Shown here: positions 9,396-16,711 of the stretch, in pieces | Layout: the number at the start of each line of letters is the position of its first letter | Numbering within the stretch: the stretch's first letter is position 1 | IMG/VR virus record: IMGVR_UViG_3300025889_000369 | Location: 1 to 36,820 of that record | Reading direction: 5' to 3' (one strand) | Origin: a virus | DNA: 36,820 bases | The notes under the pieces: model-generated | The model's database searches: none | Seen by the model: the letters and a program-made list of their open reading frames with translations, nothing else | Told to the model about the DNA's origin: nothing | Position numbers and translations under genes: made by a program

Positions 9396-12302
9396 ATGGC
9401 AAACCTTTCAAATATAAATGGAAAATTCGTTGTAGAGCAAACAACAGGATATGTGGGTGTAGGAACAACAGATCCTAATTTTTTAATTGAAGCTGCTGGA
9501 ACAAATTCTGAAATAGCTTTAAATTCTACAAGCGGTTCTATTTATAGAGTCAGAAGCACAAGTAGTAATGCGTTTATTATTACAAAAAATGGTGTAGGAG
9601 ATAGATTGGTTATAGATGGTGCTGGAAACTCAACTTTTGCAGGAGCTGTACAAACAACTCAAATTACAGCCACAAATGGATTAAATTATTTAAAAAGAAA
9701 CACAGATGCTTCTTTGCAATTAAGGTCAGAAAATACAAGGTCAGGTTTATTTATTACAAAACCAGCAACCGATACTGTAATGGGTTCTGCTTTAGTTTTA
9801 GCTGATGAATCATATAGATTAGGTACTGCTAATTACTATCATATGGTAATGCTGCAAAATGGTAATACTTATTTTAATCAAAACGTAGGAATAGGAACTG
9901 ATTCGCCTGATAATATATTACATATAAGAAAGGGAGATACTACTTATGCTTCACAAGTGGGTGCAGATACAATGTTGTTTTTAGAAACCACTAATATTAG
10001 TAATGCTTTACAATTTACATCAGCTAATACTGGACAACAATATATAATGTTTGGAGATGATGACCCAAATGCAGGATGGATTTCTTATAACCATAGTGAT
10101 AATAATTTGAATTTCAGAGTAAATGGCTCAGAAAGAATGCGTATAGACAGTTCTGGAAAGGTTAAAATAGGTCAGGATGTAGGAGGAAGTGCTTTTAATG
10201 GAGCAACTGTTTTACAACTATCTCCTTATACTTCTGGGCAACCTGTTTATATAGGACTAAAATCTGACACTTCTAATAACTGTGGTATTTTAATGGGAGA
10301 TAGTGATGATAGTTATGTAGGTGGTTTTATATATAATAACTCAAATAATTATCTTGTTATAAACACTAATAACGCAGAAAGAATGCGTATAGATAGTTCA
10401 GGTAAAGTGGGAATTGGGACGAGTTCGCCTGGAACTAAGTTACAAGTTGGAGATGGCACAGCAAATGATACTATAAGAACTGTTTTTTCAGATGGAAGTT
10501 ATACGGACATTCACGGGTATGGTTTAGAGATGAGCAGAGGTTTTTCTTATATAAGACCTACTACTAGCAACACCCAAACTCTGTACATAGGGGAGCAAAC
10601 AACTGGCAATAATTGGTATGTTATAAGTAATAATGCATCAACCCATATTTGGAGAAATGGCAGTAGTGAAAGAATGCGTATAGGCAGTTCAGGAAATGTA
10701 GGAATAGGAACTACTGCTACTTCTTTAGCAAGATTAAATGTTTACGATACAACAGCAGGTCAAGGAACATCAAGAGTTATAGATATTTCTAATAGTGTTG
10801 ATGCAAATATTAATATTTGGTTAAGCCAATCAGGTGCAGCAACAAAATACGCAGAAATTGCTTCTTTTAGCACAATACCTTTAGTTTTAAATAATGTAAG
10901 TGGCGGCAACGTCGGGATCGGGACGACTGGACCAAGTAATAAGTTATCTGTAAATGGAATAGTTGGAATTGGCTCATCTGATCAGACAACGTTAAATCAA
11001 ACATCTACTCATTTCTTTATGGATATGACTTCGTCAACGTCTTATTTTAGAAATACATCAACAGCTGGTGGTGGTTTTATATTTAGAAATAGTAATATAG
11101 GTGATTTTGAATTCGATAATGAGTTTGCTGGAAATATAAAATTTAATACCAGTAATATTGAAAGAATGCGTATAGACAGTTCAGGCAACGTAGGAATTGG
11201 GACTACATCAATTGATTCATCAGACGGAAGATTAAAATTGTCAGCACCAAGCGGAGCAAGTAATGTAGCAGGTATTGCTTTATATGGTAATAATAGCGGA
11301 GGTTTTGGCGGAAGTAATGTAGTAAGGTCAAAAATTGAAAGTCAAACAGACGGAACTGCTTTTGGTGCTATAATGAAATTTTATACAAATGACACTTCAA
11401 ATGTTTACCAAGAAAGAATGCGTATAGATAGTTCAGGAAATATCAAAACTGGAGATAATAAAAAAATTATGGGGGCTACTTTTAGTGATAGCTTTTTATC
11501 ATTTTCATCAAATGGCAATACTATATTAAAAGCAAATGATGATGTTGTAATTGGATATTCTAGTAATTTTTATGTAAAACAAGGAGGAAACGTAGGAATA
11601 GGAACTACTTTGCCTAGCGGTAAATTAAACGTATTTGGTGCTACAGGATTACCTGCAACATCAGGAACAACTTTTACTGGAACAATGCGTTTGCAAGTTG
11701 CTGGATATGGTACCACATTAGATTTTGGGGCAGAGGGCCCATCAACAGGAAAACAATGGTTACAAGCTACTGATGCGGGTGATTTATCAGTAACATATCC
11801 ATTATTACTAAATCCAAATGGTGGAAACGTAGGAATCGGAACAGATTCGCCTACATATAAATTACATATTAAAAGCTCTAATAACGTATCTATATTTGAA
11901 GACACATCTAATGCTAGTGGTGCAGCTTTTATAGTTTTTAATAGACCAAGTGTTTTTTCAATGGGTTCTATTACAAGAAATGGTTCGGCTAACTCTGTTT
12001 CTTATAATACAGGATCAGACTACAGGCTAAAAGAAGATTTAAAAGATTTTAACGCTTTAGACTTAGTAAACAATATAACAGCATACGACTACAAGTGGAA
12101 AGATGTCGAACAAAGAGATTATGGCTTTATAGCACATGAATTAAAACAAACGTTACCAAACGTAGTTACAGGGGAAAAAGATGGTGAAAAAATGCAAGGC
12201 GTTGATTATTCTAAATTAACTCCTGTTTTATTAAAAGCAATACAAGAACAACAAGAAATAATAAATGATTTAAAATCAAGAATAGAACAATTAGAAAATT
12301 AA
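9396..12302 (+). CDS. Tail fibre/spike with C-terminal S74 intramolecular chaperone (968 aa)
   Basis: Third fibre with the LSNIN-KF anchor (MANLSNINGKF), followed by the most repeat units of the set, including five near-identical copies of the ERMRI-S-SG-DNA. The C-terminal S74 domain is intact: SDYRLKED with Ser874 and Lys879, AHEL with His914-Glu915, a DYSKLTPVLLKAIQE segment and a final coiled coil. Self-cleavage before Ser874 would release about 95 residues. The S74 domain is clearly different from that of the 900-aa fibre (for example LDLVNNITAYDYKW versus LDRISELKPSRFNF), so it is not a simple recent copy, although the shaft repeats are very similar at the DNA level. Stop lies 4 bases before the next gene. 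Confidence 0.9.
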   Translation: MANLSNINGKFVVEQTTGYVGVGTTDPNFLIEAAGTNSEIALNSTSGSIYRVRSTSSNAFIITKNGVGDRLVIDGAGNSTFAGAVQTTQITATNGLNYLKRNTDASLQLRSENTRSGLFITKPATDTVMGSALVLADESYRLGTANYYHMVMLQNGNTYFNQNVGIGTDSPDNILHIRKGDTTYASQVGADTMLFLETTNISNALQFTSANTGQQYIMFGDDDPNAGWISYNHSDNNLNFRVNGSERMRIDSSGKVKIGQDVGGSAFNGATVLQLSPYTSGQPVYIGLKSDTSNNCGILMGDSDDSYVGGFIYNNSNNYLVINTNNAERMRIDSSGKVGIGTSSPGTKLQVGDGTANDTIRTVFSDGSYTDIHGYGLEMSRGFSYIRPTTSNTQTLYIGEQTTGNNWYVISNNASTHIWRNGSSERMRIGSSGNVGIGTTATSLARLNVYDTTAGQGTSRVIDISNSVDANINIWLSQSGAATKYAEIASFSTIPLVLNNVSGGNVGIGTTGPSNKLSVNGIVGIGSSDQTTLNQTSTHFFMDMTSSTSYFRNTSTAGGGFIFRNSNIGDFEFDNEFAGNIKFNTSNIERMRIDSSGNVGIGTTSIDSSDGRLKLSAPSGASNVAGIALYGNNSGGFGGSNVVRSKIESQTDGTAFGAIMKFYTNDTSNVYQERMRIDSSGNIKTGDNKKIMGATFSDSFLSFSSNGNTILKANDDVVIGYSSNFYVKQGGNVGIGTTLPSGKLNVFGATGLPATSGTTFTGTMRLQVAGYGTTLDFGAEGPSTGKQWLQATDAGDLSVTYPLLLNPNGGNVGIGTDSPTYKLHIKSSNNVSIFEDTSNASGAAFIVFNRPSVFSMGSITRNGSANSVSYNTGSDYRLKEDLKDFNALDLVNNITAYDYKWKDVEQRDYGFIAHELKQTLPNVVTGEKDGEKMQGVDYSKLTPVLLKAIQEQQEIINDLKSRIEQLEN

Positions 12303-12306
12303 AATT

Positions 12307-12666
12307 ATGGCAATTACTTACAAATGGACAATTAACCAAATGAATGCACATATTCAAGCTGAAGGCGAGGATAATGTTATATACACAGTGCATTGGACTT
12401 ACTCAGGTTCTGAAGAATCTGGAGGGCAACAATATTACGCAAGCCAAATAGGTGCTCAAAGCTTTACTTATGTGGCTGGTGAACCTTTTATACCTTATGA
12501 AAATACTGAAGCTTTTGAAAATGTAGTGATAGGATGGCTTGAAGATGCTTTAGATGTAGCTAGAATGGCTAAATCTATTGAAGATAATATTAAGCTTCAA
12601 ATTACACCTGTAAATGAAGATTTATACTTTACATGGCAAAACCCACCTATACCACCAGTTGAATAG
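12307..12666 (+). CDS. Conserved small phage protein, function unknown (119 aa)
   Basis: The sequence begins MAITYKWTINQMNAHIQ, then NVIYTVHWTYSG, a beta-rich middle and a predicted helix (IGWLEDALDVARMAKSIEDNI). The pattern 'W-T-I ... V-hydrophobic-V-H-W' followed by a WLE helix is one I associate with small proteins next to tail-fibre genes in marine phages, probably the family named DUF7936. That name is from memory. It lies 4 bases after the last fibre gene and likely shares its transcript, so a fibre-assembly or virion role is plausible but unproven. It ends in a Pro-rich tail, NPPIPPVE. Confidence 0.75.
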   Translation: MAITYKWTINQMNAHIQAEGEDNVIYTVHWTYSGSEESGGQQYYASQIGAQSFTYVAGEPFIPYENTEAFENVVIGWLEDALDVARMAKSIEDNIKLQITPVNEDLYFTWQNPPIPPVE

Positions 12667-12694
12667 TGTAAGTTTTGTAAAAAACAAGTGATAG

Positions 12695-12700
12695 TATAAT
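12695..12700 (+). promoter_or_regulatory. Possible -10 element (TATAAT)
   Basis: A perfect TATAAT lies in the 101-base gap between the fibre and chaperonin gene groups, with TTTTGT 16 bases upstream as a poor -35. In an AT-rich genome, and with a Bacteroidetes-type host likely, this is weak evidence. Confidence 0.2.
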
Positions 12701-12706
12701 TAAACC

Positions 12707-12729
12707 TATATCACTGTGGTAGTGATATA
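12707..12729 (+). other. 9-bp stem hairpin between fibre and chaperonin gene groups
   Basis: TATATCACT (12707-12715) and AGTGATATA (12721-12729) are exact complements around a 5-base loop GTGGT. There is no T-run after it, so it is not a standard intrinsic terminator. It could be an operator, an RNA-processing site or a weak terminator. Confidence 0.5.
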
Positions 12730-12767
12730 AACCAAAATAATGTTTAACCAATTAAAACCAAAAAACG

Positions 12768-13088
12768 ATGACTTATTTTTATTCGTTGACCTCTTCAATG
12801 GGTCAACCCAAAACACCACAAATTTCCGAAGAAACTATTAAAGCTTGGAAGCACTTAGCTGAAAAGAAAAACTGGAGAATAGTTCAGTTACCTAATGGTT
12901 ATTTTCAAACCGAGTACAAAGACCCCAGCTGTGACTGTAACGAAGACGAATGTTGCGACAGATGGTTCGATGTAACTAGACGTGAAACTTTAGAATCTGC
13001 TGAAGCTGCTATCGATGGTAGTGTTGATCACTATAAAAAGAAAGTGGACTTTATTAAAGGACCTAAAGTTGTCAAAACATTCAAATAA
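12768..13088 (+). CDS. Small Cys-cluster protein, function unknown (106 aa)
   Basis: Acidic/basic mixed small protein with a tight cysteine group, CDCNEDECC (Cys55, 57, 62, 63), between LPNGYFQTEYKDP and a DVTRRETLE-AE-AIDG helix, ending GPKVVKTFK. Four cysteines within nine residues could bind a metal or form disulfides. The rest resembles small conserved proteins of marine phages without known role. The chosen start follows an A-rich leader (AAAACCAAAAAACG); an alternative ATG at 12798 (MGQPKTP) would remove ten residues. It precedes groEL by 29 bases and may be co-expressed with it. Confidence 0.75.
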   Translation: MTYFYSLTSSMGQPKTPQISEETIKAWKHLAEKKNWRIVQLPNGYFQTEYKDPSCDCNEDECCDRWFDVTRRETLESAEAAIDGSVDHYKKKVDFIKGPKVVKTFK

Positions 13089-13117
13089 TACTTAATCAAA
13101 TTAAATTAAATTAAATT

Positions 13118-14674
13118 ATGTCAAATGCAATTGTAAAGAATCTGAACTTTGGTTTGGACGCTAAAAACAATGTGTTTGCTGGTATTACGAAACTTACACA
13201 AGCTGTTAGCTCCACATTAGGAGCTAGCGGTAAGTGTGTTATTCTAGAGGATACAACTGGCAAACCAATTATTACCAAAGATGGTGTAACCGTAGCTGAA
13301 TCAATAACGCTGCTAGATCCAGTGGAAAACATGGGTGCAACATTATTAAAAGAAGCTGCTAAAAAAACAGTGAGTGAAGCTGGTGACGGTACAACAACAG
13401 CAACGGTTTTAGCTCACGCTATATTAGAAGAAGCTTACAAGGTTTTAGATAAAGAAAACTCAAGGCAAATAAAAGAAGGTATTAATAAAGCTGTTAATGA
13501 TGTTGTTGATTATTTAAATAATATAGCAACACCGGTTAAAAATGATATGATCGATCAAGTGGCTACAATATCTACAAACAATGATCCTGTTCTTGGTAAA
13601 ATTATAGCTGATGCATTTAGATCAGTTAATCAAACAGGTGTTGTAATGATGGAGGTTTCAGATTTACCAGAAACAAGATTTGAAACAATAGATGGTATAC
13701 AATACAATAGAGGATTAAAAAACATACATTTTGTCACTGATCAAGCTACTAAAACAGCTGAGCTAGATAATCCATTAGTTTTATTAGTAGAGTCTGAAAT
13801 TGAAAATATAAGAAAAATACAAAACGTACTTGAATACGTTATAAAAAATAATAAATCATTACTTATTATAGCTGATGTAGATCAACAAGTTATGTCTGCT
13901 TTAGCTATGAATAAAATAAAAGGTAATATAAAGGTTAATGTTATTGATGCACCTATATACGGTGTTAACAAAAAAGAAACATTAAATGATTTAGCTTTAT
14001 TAACTGGAGCGACTATTATAAATGAAGACTTAGGTGATGACATAGATTTAATAGGCCCAGAACAATTAGGGCAATGTATTAAAAGTGTTAGTAATCAACA
14101 AGAGACTATAATTCATGTTGGTGAAGTATCTGAAGAAGTTAAAGGTTTAATAGAAGAAATAAAAAAGAAATTATTATCTACTAAAAATCCAAATGAAATA
14201 ATTCAATTAGAAACTAGATTAGCTAGATTATCAGGTAAAGTTGCTGTTGTAAAAGTTGGTGCTAATTCTGAAGTTGAATTACAAGAATTAAAAGATAGGG
14301 TGGAAGATGCTATATGTGCAACTAAAGCTGCTATTAAAGAAGGTATAGTTCCAGGTGGTGGAATTGCTTTATTAAACGCTTCGCAAAAAATTAAAACAAC
14401 TAATAAAGGTGAAAACATATTGTTGAAAGCTATACAGGCTCCATTTAAAACAATATTAAACAACGCTGGTATAGTTGATTATAGTTCATCTAAAACTGAA
14501 GGTAAAGGTTTAGATGTTGTTACAGGAAATATGGTAAATATGATTGAGTCAGGGATTATTGATCCTTTGCTTGTAACTAAAAGTGCTTTAAAAAATGCAG
14601 CTTCTGTTGCTACCACTATTTTATCAACCGATTGTGTAATTAATAATCTTAGAATTAATGAAAGCAATAGGTAA
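13118..14674 (+). CDS. groEL: Phage chaperonin GroEL (Cpn60), 518 aa
   Basis: Full-length group I chaperonin subunit that would form an ATP-driven folding ring. Equatorial motifs are present: TLGASGK, IITKDGVTVA (Asp55, equivalent of E. coli Asp52), EAGDGTTTATVLA (Asp90, equivalent of Asp87), RVEDAICATKAAIKEG (Asp397, equivalent of Asp398) followed by PGGGIALL. The apical region (RGLKNIHFVTD ... LLIIADVDQQ ... KVNVIDAP) is divergent. It is about 30 residues shorter than bacterial GroEL and lacks the Gly-Gly-Met tail. DPVENMGA resembles Bacteroidetes GroEL, fitting acquisition from such a host. The last 17 bases overlap groES, so the order is groEL-groES, reverse of the bacterial operon. All three ATPase aspartates are kept, so it is probably active. 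Confidence 0.95.
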   Translation: MSNAIVKNLNFGLDAKNNVFAGITKLTQAVSSTLGASGKCVILEDTTGKPIITKDGVTVAESITLLDPVENMGATLLKEAAKKTVSEAGDGTTTATVLAHAILEEAYKVLDKENSRQIKEGINKAVNDVVDYLNNIATPVKNDMIDQVATISTNNDPVLGKIIADAFRSVNQTGVVMMEVSDLPETRFETIDGIQYNRGLKNIHFVTDQATKTAELDNPLVLLVESEIENIRKIQNVLEYVIKNNKSLLIIADVDQQVMSALAMNKIKGNIKVNVIDAPIYGVNKKETLNDLALLTGATIINEDLGDDIDLIGPEQLGQCIKSVSNQQETIIHVGEVSEEVKGLIEEIKKKLLSTKNPNEIIQLETRLARLSGKVAVVKVGANSEVELQELKDRVEDAICATKAAIKEGIVPGGGIALLNASQKIKTTNKGENILLKAIQAPFKTILNNAGIVDYSSSKTEGKGLDVVTGNMVNMIESGIIDPLLVTKSALKNAASVATTILSTDCVINNLRINESNR

Positions 14675-14918
14675 AAATTTAATAGTAAAAATAAATAAAC
14701 AAGGTATATCTGAAACAAAAGGTGGACTTTTTTTAGCTGAAAAACAACGTGAAGATATAAGGTATACTGAAGGTGTTATAGTTTCAGCTGGTAGTGATGT
14801 AACTGGAATAAAGCAAAATGATGTTATTTATTTTGATAAAAATAATTCTCATCAAATAGAAATAAAAAAAGAAATCTACACTGTGGTTCACATCAACCAT
14901 GTTGTAGTTGTATTATGA
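14658..14918 (+). CDS. groES: Phage co-chaperonin GroES (Cpn10), 86 aa
   Basis: Cpn10 fold features in order: N-terminal strand MKAIGKNLIVK, a mobile-loop segment at about residues 16-33 (GISETKGGLFLAEKQ), the EGVIVSAGSDV turn, the GD-like INQNDVIYFDK region (here IKQNDVIYFDK), and the terminal strand HVVVVL. The protein would cap the GroEL ring. It starts inside the 3' end of groEL and its stop overlaps the next gene by 4 bases (ATGA), so all three are translationally coupled. Bacterial GroES is usually ~95 aa, so this is a compact version. The mobile loop lacks the usual Ile-Val-Leu tripeptide in plain form (it has Gly-Leu-Phe-Leu), which may mark pairing with the phage GroEL. Confidence 0.88.
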   Translation: MKAIGKNLIVKINKQGISETKGGLFLAEKQREDIRYTEGVIVSAGSDVTGIKQNDVIYFDKNNSHQIEIKKEIYTVVHINHVVVVL

Positions 14919-15358
14919 GACTAGAAGCTTCTGATATTAGAGATTTAAATCTTTTAAAACATTATAGAATAATCAGGAAGTGGGCTTGTAAAAATAACAA
15001 CTTAAATGATGCAGATTTAGAATTACTTATATATTTCGATTGCATGGGTCTTTTTACTAAAGAAGATTTTAAAATCGGTACTTATTCTTATAGCTGGGAT
15101 AATAGACGCTGGAACAGATTGTTAAAAGAGGGTTGGATAATCGTATGGAGAAAACATAATCGTACAACTCAAAAATACAACATATACAAAGTTTCTTTCA
15201 AGTGTAAACAGCTTATAAGTAGAATGTACCGAATTATGCTTGGAATAGAGGATATACCAACCTCATTACATAGAAATAAAATAATGAAAGGTAAAACCTA
15301 TATAGACAAAGTAATGATCACGTCTATAAATAATGTTAACAAAGATAAAAACAGATAA
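14915..15358 (+). CDS. Winged-helix-like protein, function unknown (147 aa)
   Basis: The order of predicted elements suits a winged helix-turn-helix: helix at about 31-45 (LNDADLELLIYFDCMGL), helix 48-55, a third helix 61-73 (WDNRRWNRLLKEG), then a beta wing WIIVWRKHNRTTQKYNIYKVS (residues 74-94), then a helix (CKQLISRMYRIMLG) and a basic tail. Basic overall, consistent with DNA binding. Similar proteins occur in marine phage virion or late regions without a known role. It overlaps groES by 4 bases. It could be a regulator of late genes, but nothing in the sequence shows the target. Confidence 0.72.
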   Translation: MRLEASDIRDLNLLKHYRIIRKWACKNNNLNDADLELLIYFDCMGLFTKEDFKIGTYSYSWDNRRWNRLLKEGWIIVWRKHNRTTQKYNIYKVSFKCKQLISRMYRIMLGIEDIPTSLHRNKIMKGKTYIDKVMITSINNVNKDKNR

Positions 15359-15360
15359 TC

Positions 15361-15471
15361 ATGGGAAAAAAAGAAAAAAAGGTTGAAGAAGTAAAAAAAG
15401 AATATTCTTCAATAGACAAAAAGATTAAAAAGCTTGAAGATAAAATCAAAGTTTTAAAGTCTAAAAAATAA
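15361..15471 (+). CDS. Tiny Lys/Glu-rich coiled-coil protein (36 aa)
   Basis: An open frame from ATG at 15361 to TAA 15469-15471, lying 2 bases after the previous gene and sharing its last base with the next ATG (TAATG). The product starts MGKKEKKVEEVKKEYSS and continues with the heptad-like IDKKIKKLEDKIKVLKS, so one amphipathic helix is likely. The tight stop/start arrangement on both sides is the main evidence that it is a gene. Function unknown. Confidence 0.65.
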   Translation: MGKKEKKVEEVKKEYSSIDKKIKKLEDKIKVLKSKK

Positions 15472-15749
15472 TGAAAGATATAAACGAAAGGATTAAAGAG
15501 TCTATATTAGATCCTATGAGTATGGATAAGGCTGATGATATGTTTAGACCTTTTGAAATAAAGAATAAGTTTATTTCTCCAAAAGATCAAGAATCTATGA
15601 GTATGAAGTTTGATACTAAAAACATAGACAGATCTGGTAAACCTATAGTTTCAAATCCTGATGTTCAAACCGCTGGTTCGTTTCCTACATTAGGAACTCC
15701 AGATATAACACCTAGAGAAGAACTAGACAATAATCAGTTTAAAATATAA
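15471..15749 (+). CDS. Hypothetical protein (92 aa)
   Basis: Charged and mostly disordered-looking, with Met-rich stretches (DPMSMDKADDMF, ESMSMKFD), a SGKPIVSNPDVQT segment, and PTLGTPDITPREEL near the end. No family recognised. It starts on the last base of the 36-aa gene and is followed 3 bases later by another small gene, so it belongs to the same dense operon, which leads to the endolysin candidate. It could be a small virion or assembly factor; the sequence gives no more. Confidence 0.7.
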   Translation: MKDINERIKESILDPMSMDKADDMFRPFEIKNKFISPKDQESMSMKFDTKNIDRSGKPIVSNPDVQTAGSFPTLGTPDITPREELDNNQFKI

Positions 15750-15752
15750 GAT

Positions 15753-15908
15753 ATGAGTAAAAAAGGACAAGTTGGTGCTGATGCAACGTGGGGTGGACCT
15801 CACACTGCAACAAATTTAGCAAAAGGTAATGCAAGAAATAATATGCAAGTTTCAAAGTATCCTTGTGATTATAAAGCTGGGCCAATAAGTAGTATTGCTA
15901 AAAGATAG
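15753..15908 (+). CDS. Small protein, function unknown (51 aa)
   Basis: ATG at 15753 to TAG at 15906-15908. The product begins MSKKGQVGADATWGGPHTAT and ends YKAGPISSIAKR, Gly/Ala/Asn-rich and basic. It fills the gap between the 92-aa gene and the M15 peptidase with 3- and 15-base spacers and has normal codon use. No family recognised. Confidence 0.6.
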   Translation: MSKKGQVGADATWGGPHTATNLAKGNARNNMQVSKYPCDYKAGPISSIAKR

Positions 15909-15923
15909 TAAAATTTCACTAAA

Positions 15924-16388
15924 ATGAGTGATAGAATAAGTGAACACATATCGCTTAAAGAAGGGATTAAATCTCACACAGCTACTAGGTTAAATATTGA
16001 TAATACACCTAGGGAATTAGATTTGGTTAATATGAAAACTATTGCAGAAAAAGTGTTTGAACCTCTACGTAAATGGGTAGGTGGTCCAATCGCTATTAAT
16101 AGTTTCTATCGCTCGCCTAAATTAAATTCTGCTATTGGTGGAAGTACAACGTCTCAACACTGTATTGGTTGCGCTCTTGATTTAGATGATAATTATGGTT
16201 ATAAAACTAATGCAGAAATGTACGAGTATATAAAAAATAATTTAGATTTCGATCAAATGATTTGGGAATTTGGTACTGATCAAAATCCTGACTGGGTGCA
16301 TGTAAGCTATGTATCTGAAGATGCTAATAGAAGAAGATGTCTACTTGCTTATAAAGATAATGGTAAAACTAAATACAAAGTAATATAA
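15924..16388 (+). CDS. Peptidase M15-like peptidoglycan peptidase, probable endolysin (154 aa)
   Basis: Zinc peptidase of the M15 (D-Ala-D-Ala carboxypeptidase / VanY / L-Ala-D-Glu endopeptidase) type, acting on cell-wall peptides. The signature is clear: SFYRSPKLNSAIGG at 60-73, then S-x-H-x-x-G-x-A-x-D as SQHCIGCALD with zinc ligands His79 and Asp86, and the third ligand in DWVHVSY (His126). Single-domain, with no signal peptide or membrane segment, so it would need a holin; a 3TM-type holin gene lies about 3 kb downstream. It could alternatively be a virion-borne wall-degrading enzyme. The stop overlaps the next start (TAATG). Confidence 0.88.
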   Translation: MSDRISEHISLKEGIKSHTATRLNIDNTPRELDLVNMKTIAEKVFEPLRKWVGGPIAINSFYRSPKLNSAIGGSTTSQHCIGCALDLDDNYGYKTNAEMYEYIKNNLDFDQMIWEFGTDQNPDWVHVSYVSEDANRRRCLLAYKDNGKTKYKVI

Positions 16389-16705
16389 TGGCTTACACAC
16401 AATACAATTCTCCTTTTGCTAAAAAATGCAATGGACCTGCTATAACAGAAAAGTCTTACGAAAAACAAAATCGTAAAATGAGATCTGAATACACTAAAGA
16501 AACTGGTAAAAAACTAGGTACTAGACAAACATCTGGTACTGGTAAACGTAGAGTTTCTTTTGCTTGTAGATTTGGAGGTATGGCTGGTTCTTTAAAAAAT
16601 AAAAAAGGTGAGCCAACTAAATTAAAAATGGCTCTTAAAAAATGGGGTTTTGGTAGTAAAGAAGCTGCTAGAAACTTTTGTAATAAAAATAAAGAAAAAA
16701 AATAA
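16388..16705 (+). CDS. Basic DUF6321-like protein (105 aa)
   Basis: Strongly basic (many Lys/Arg) with the block GKRRVSFACRFGGMAG, then PTKLKMALKKWGFGSKEAA near the C-terminus. This 'KRR-SF..R..GM.G ... L-ALKKW' layout is what I know from small phage proteins grouped as DUF6321, of unknown function. The charge suggests nucleic-acid contact, perhaps DNA in the virion, but this is inference. Co-translated with the M15 peptidase through a 1-base overlap. Confidence 0.72.
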   Translation: MAYTQYNSPFAKKCNGPAITEKSYEKQNRKMRSEYTKETGKKLGTRQTSGTGKRRVSFACRFGGMAGSLKNKKGEPTKLKMALKKWGFGSKEAARNFCNKNKEKK

Positions 16706-16711
16706 AAAAAA

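Larger units (their letters stand above)
4841..11426 (+). repeat. Dispersed DNA repeat inside three fibre genes (ERMRI unit)
   Basis: The decamer AATGCGTATA recurs exactly at 4841, 5078, 5330, 5705, 5933, 6194, 7513, 8383, 10136, 10382, 10673, 11165 and 11417. Most copies sit within a longer near-identical unit (AGAATGCGTATAGACAGTTC plus the following GGAAA-GT segment). They encode the Met-Arg-Ile of each shaft repeat. Arg is always CGT here, whereas AGA dominates elsewhere. A second, less exact family encodes GNVGIGT.SP with CG-rich codons such as GTCGGGATCGGGACG. Confidence 0.9.

Noticed and set aside
13100-13117. AAATT tandem repeat just before groEL as a possible micro-satellite or operator
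   Set aside because: It is only three to four short units in an AT-rich leader; too short to separate from chance.
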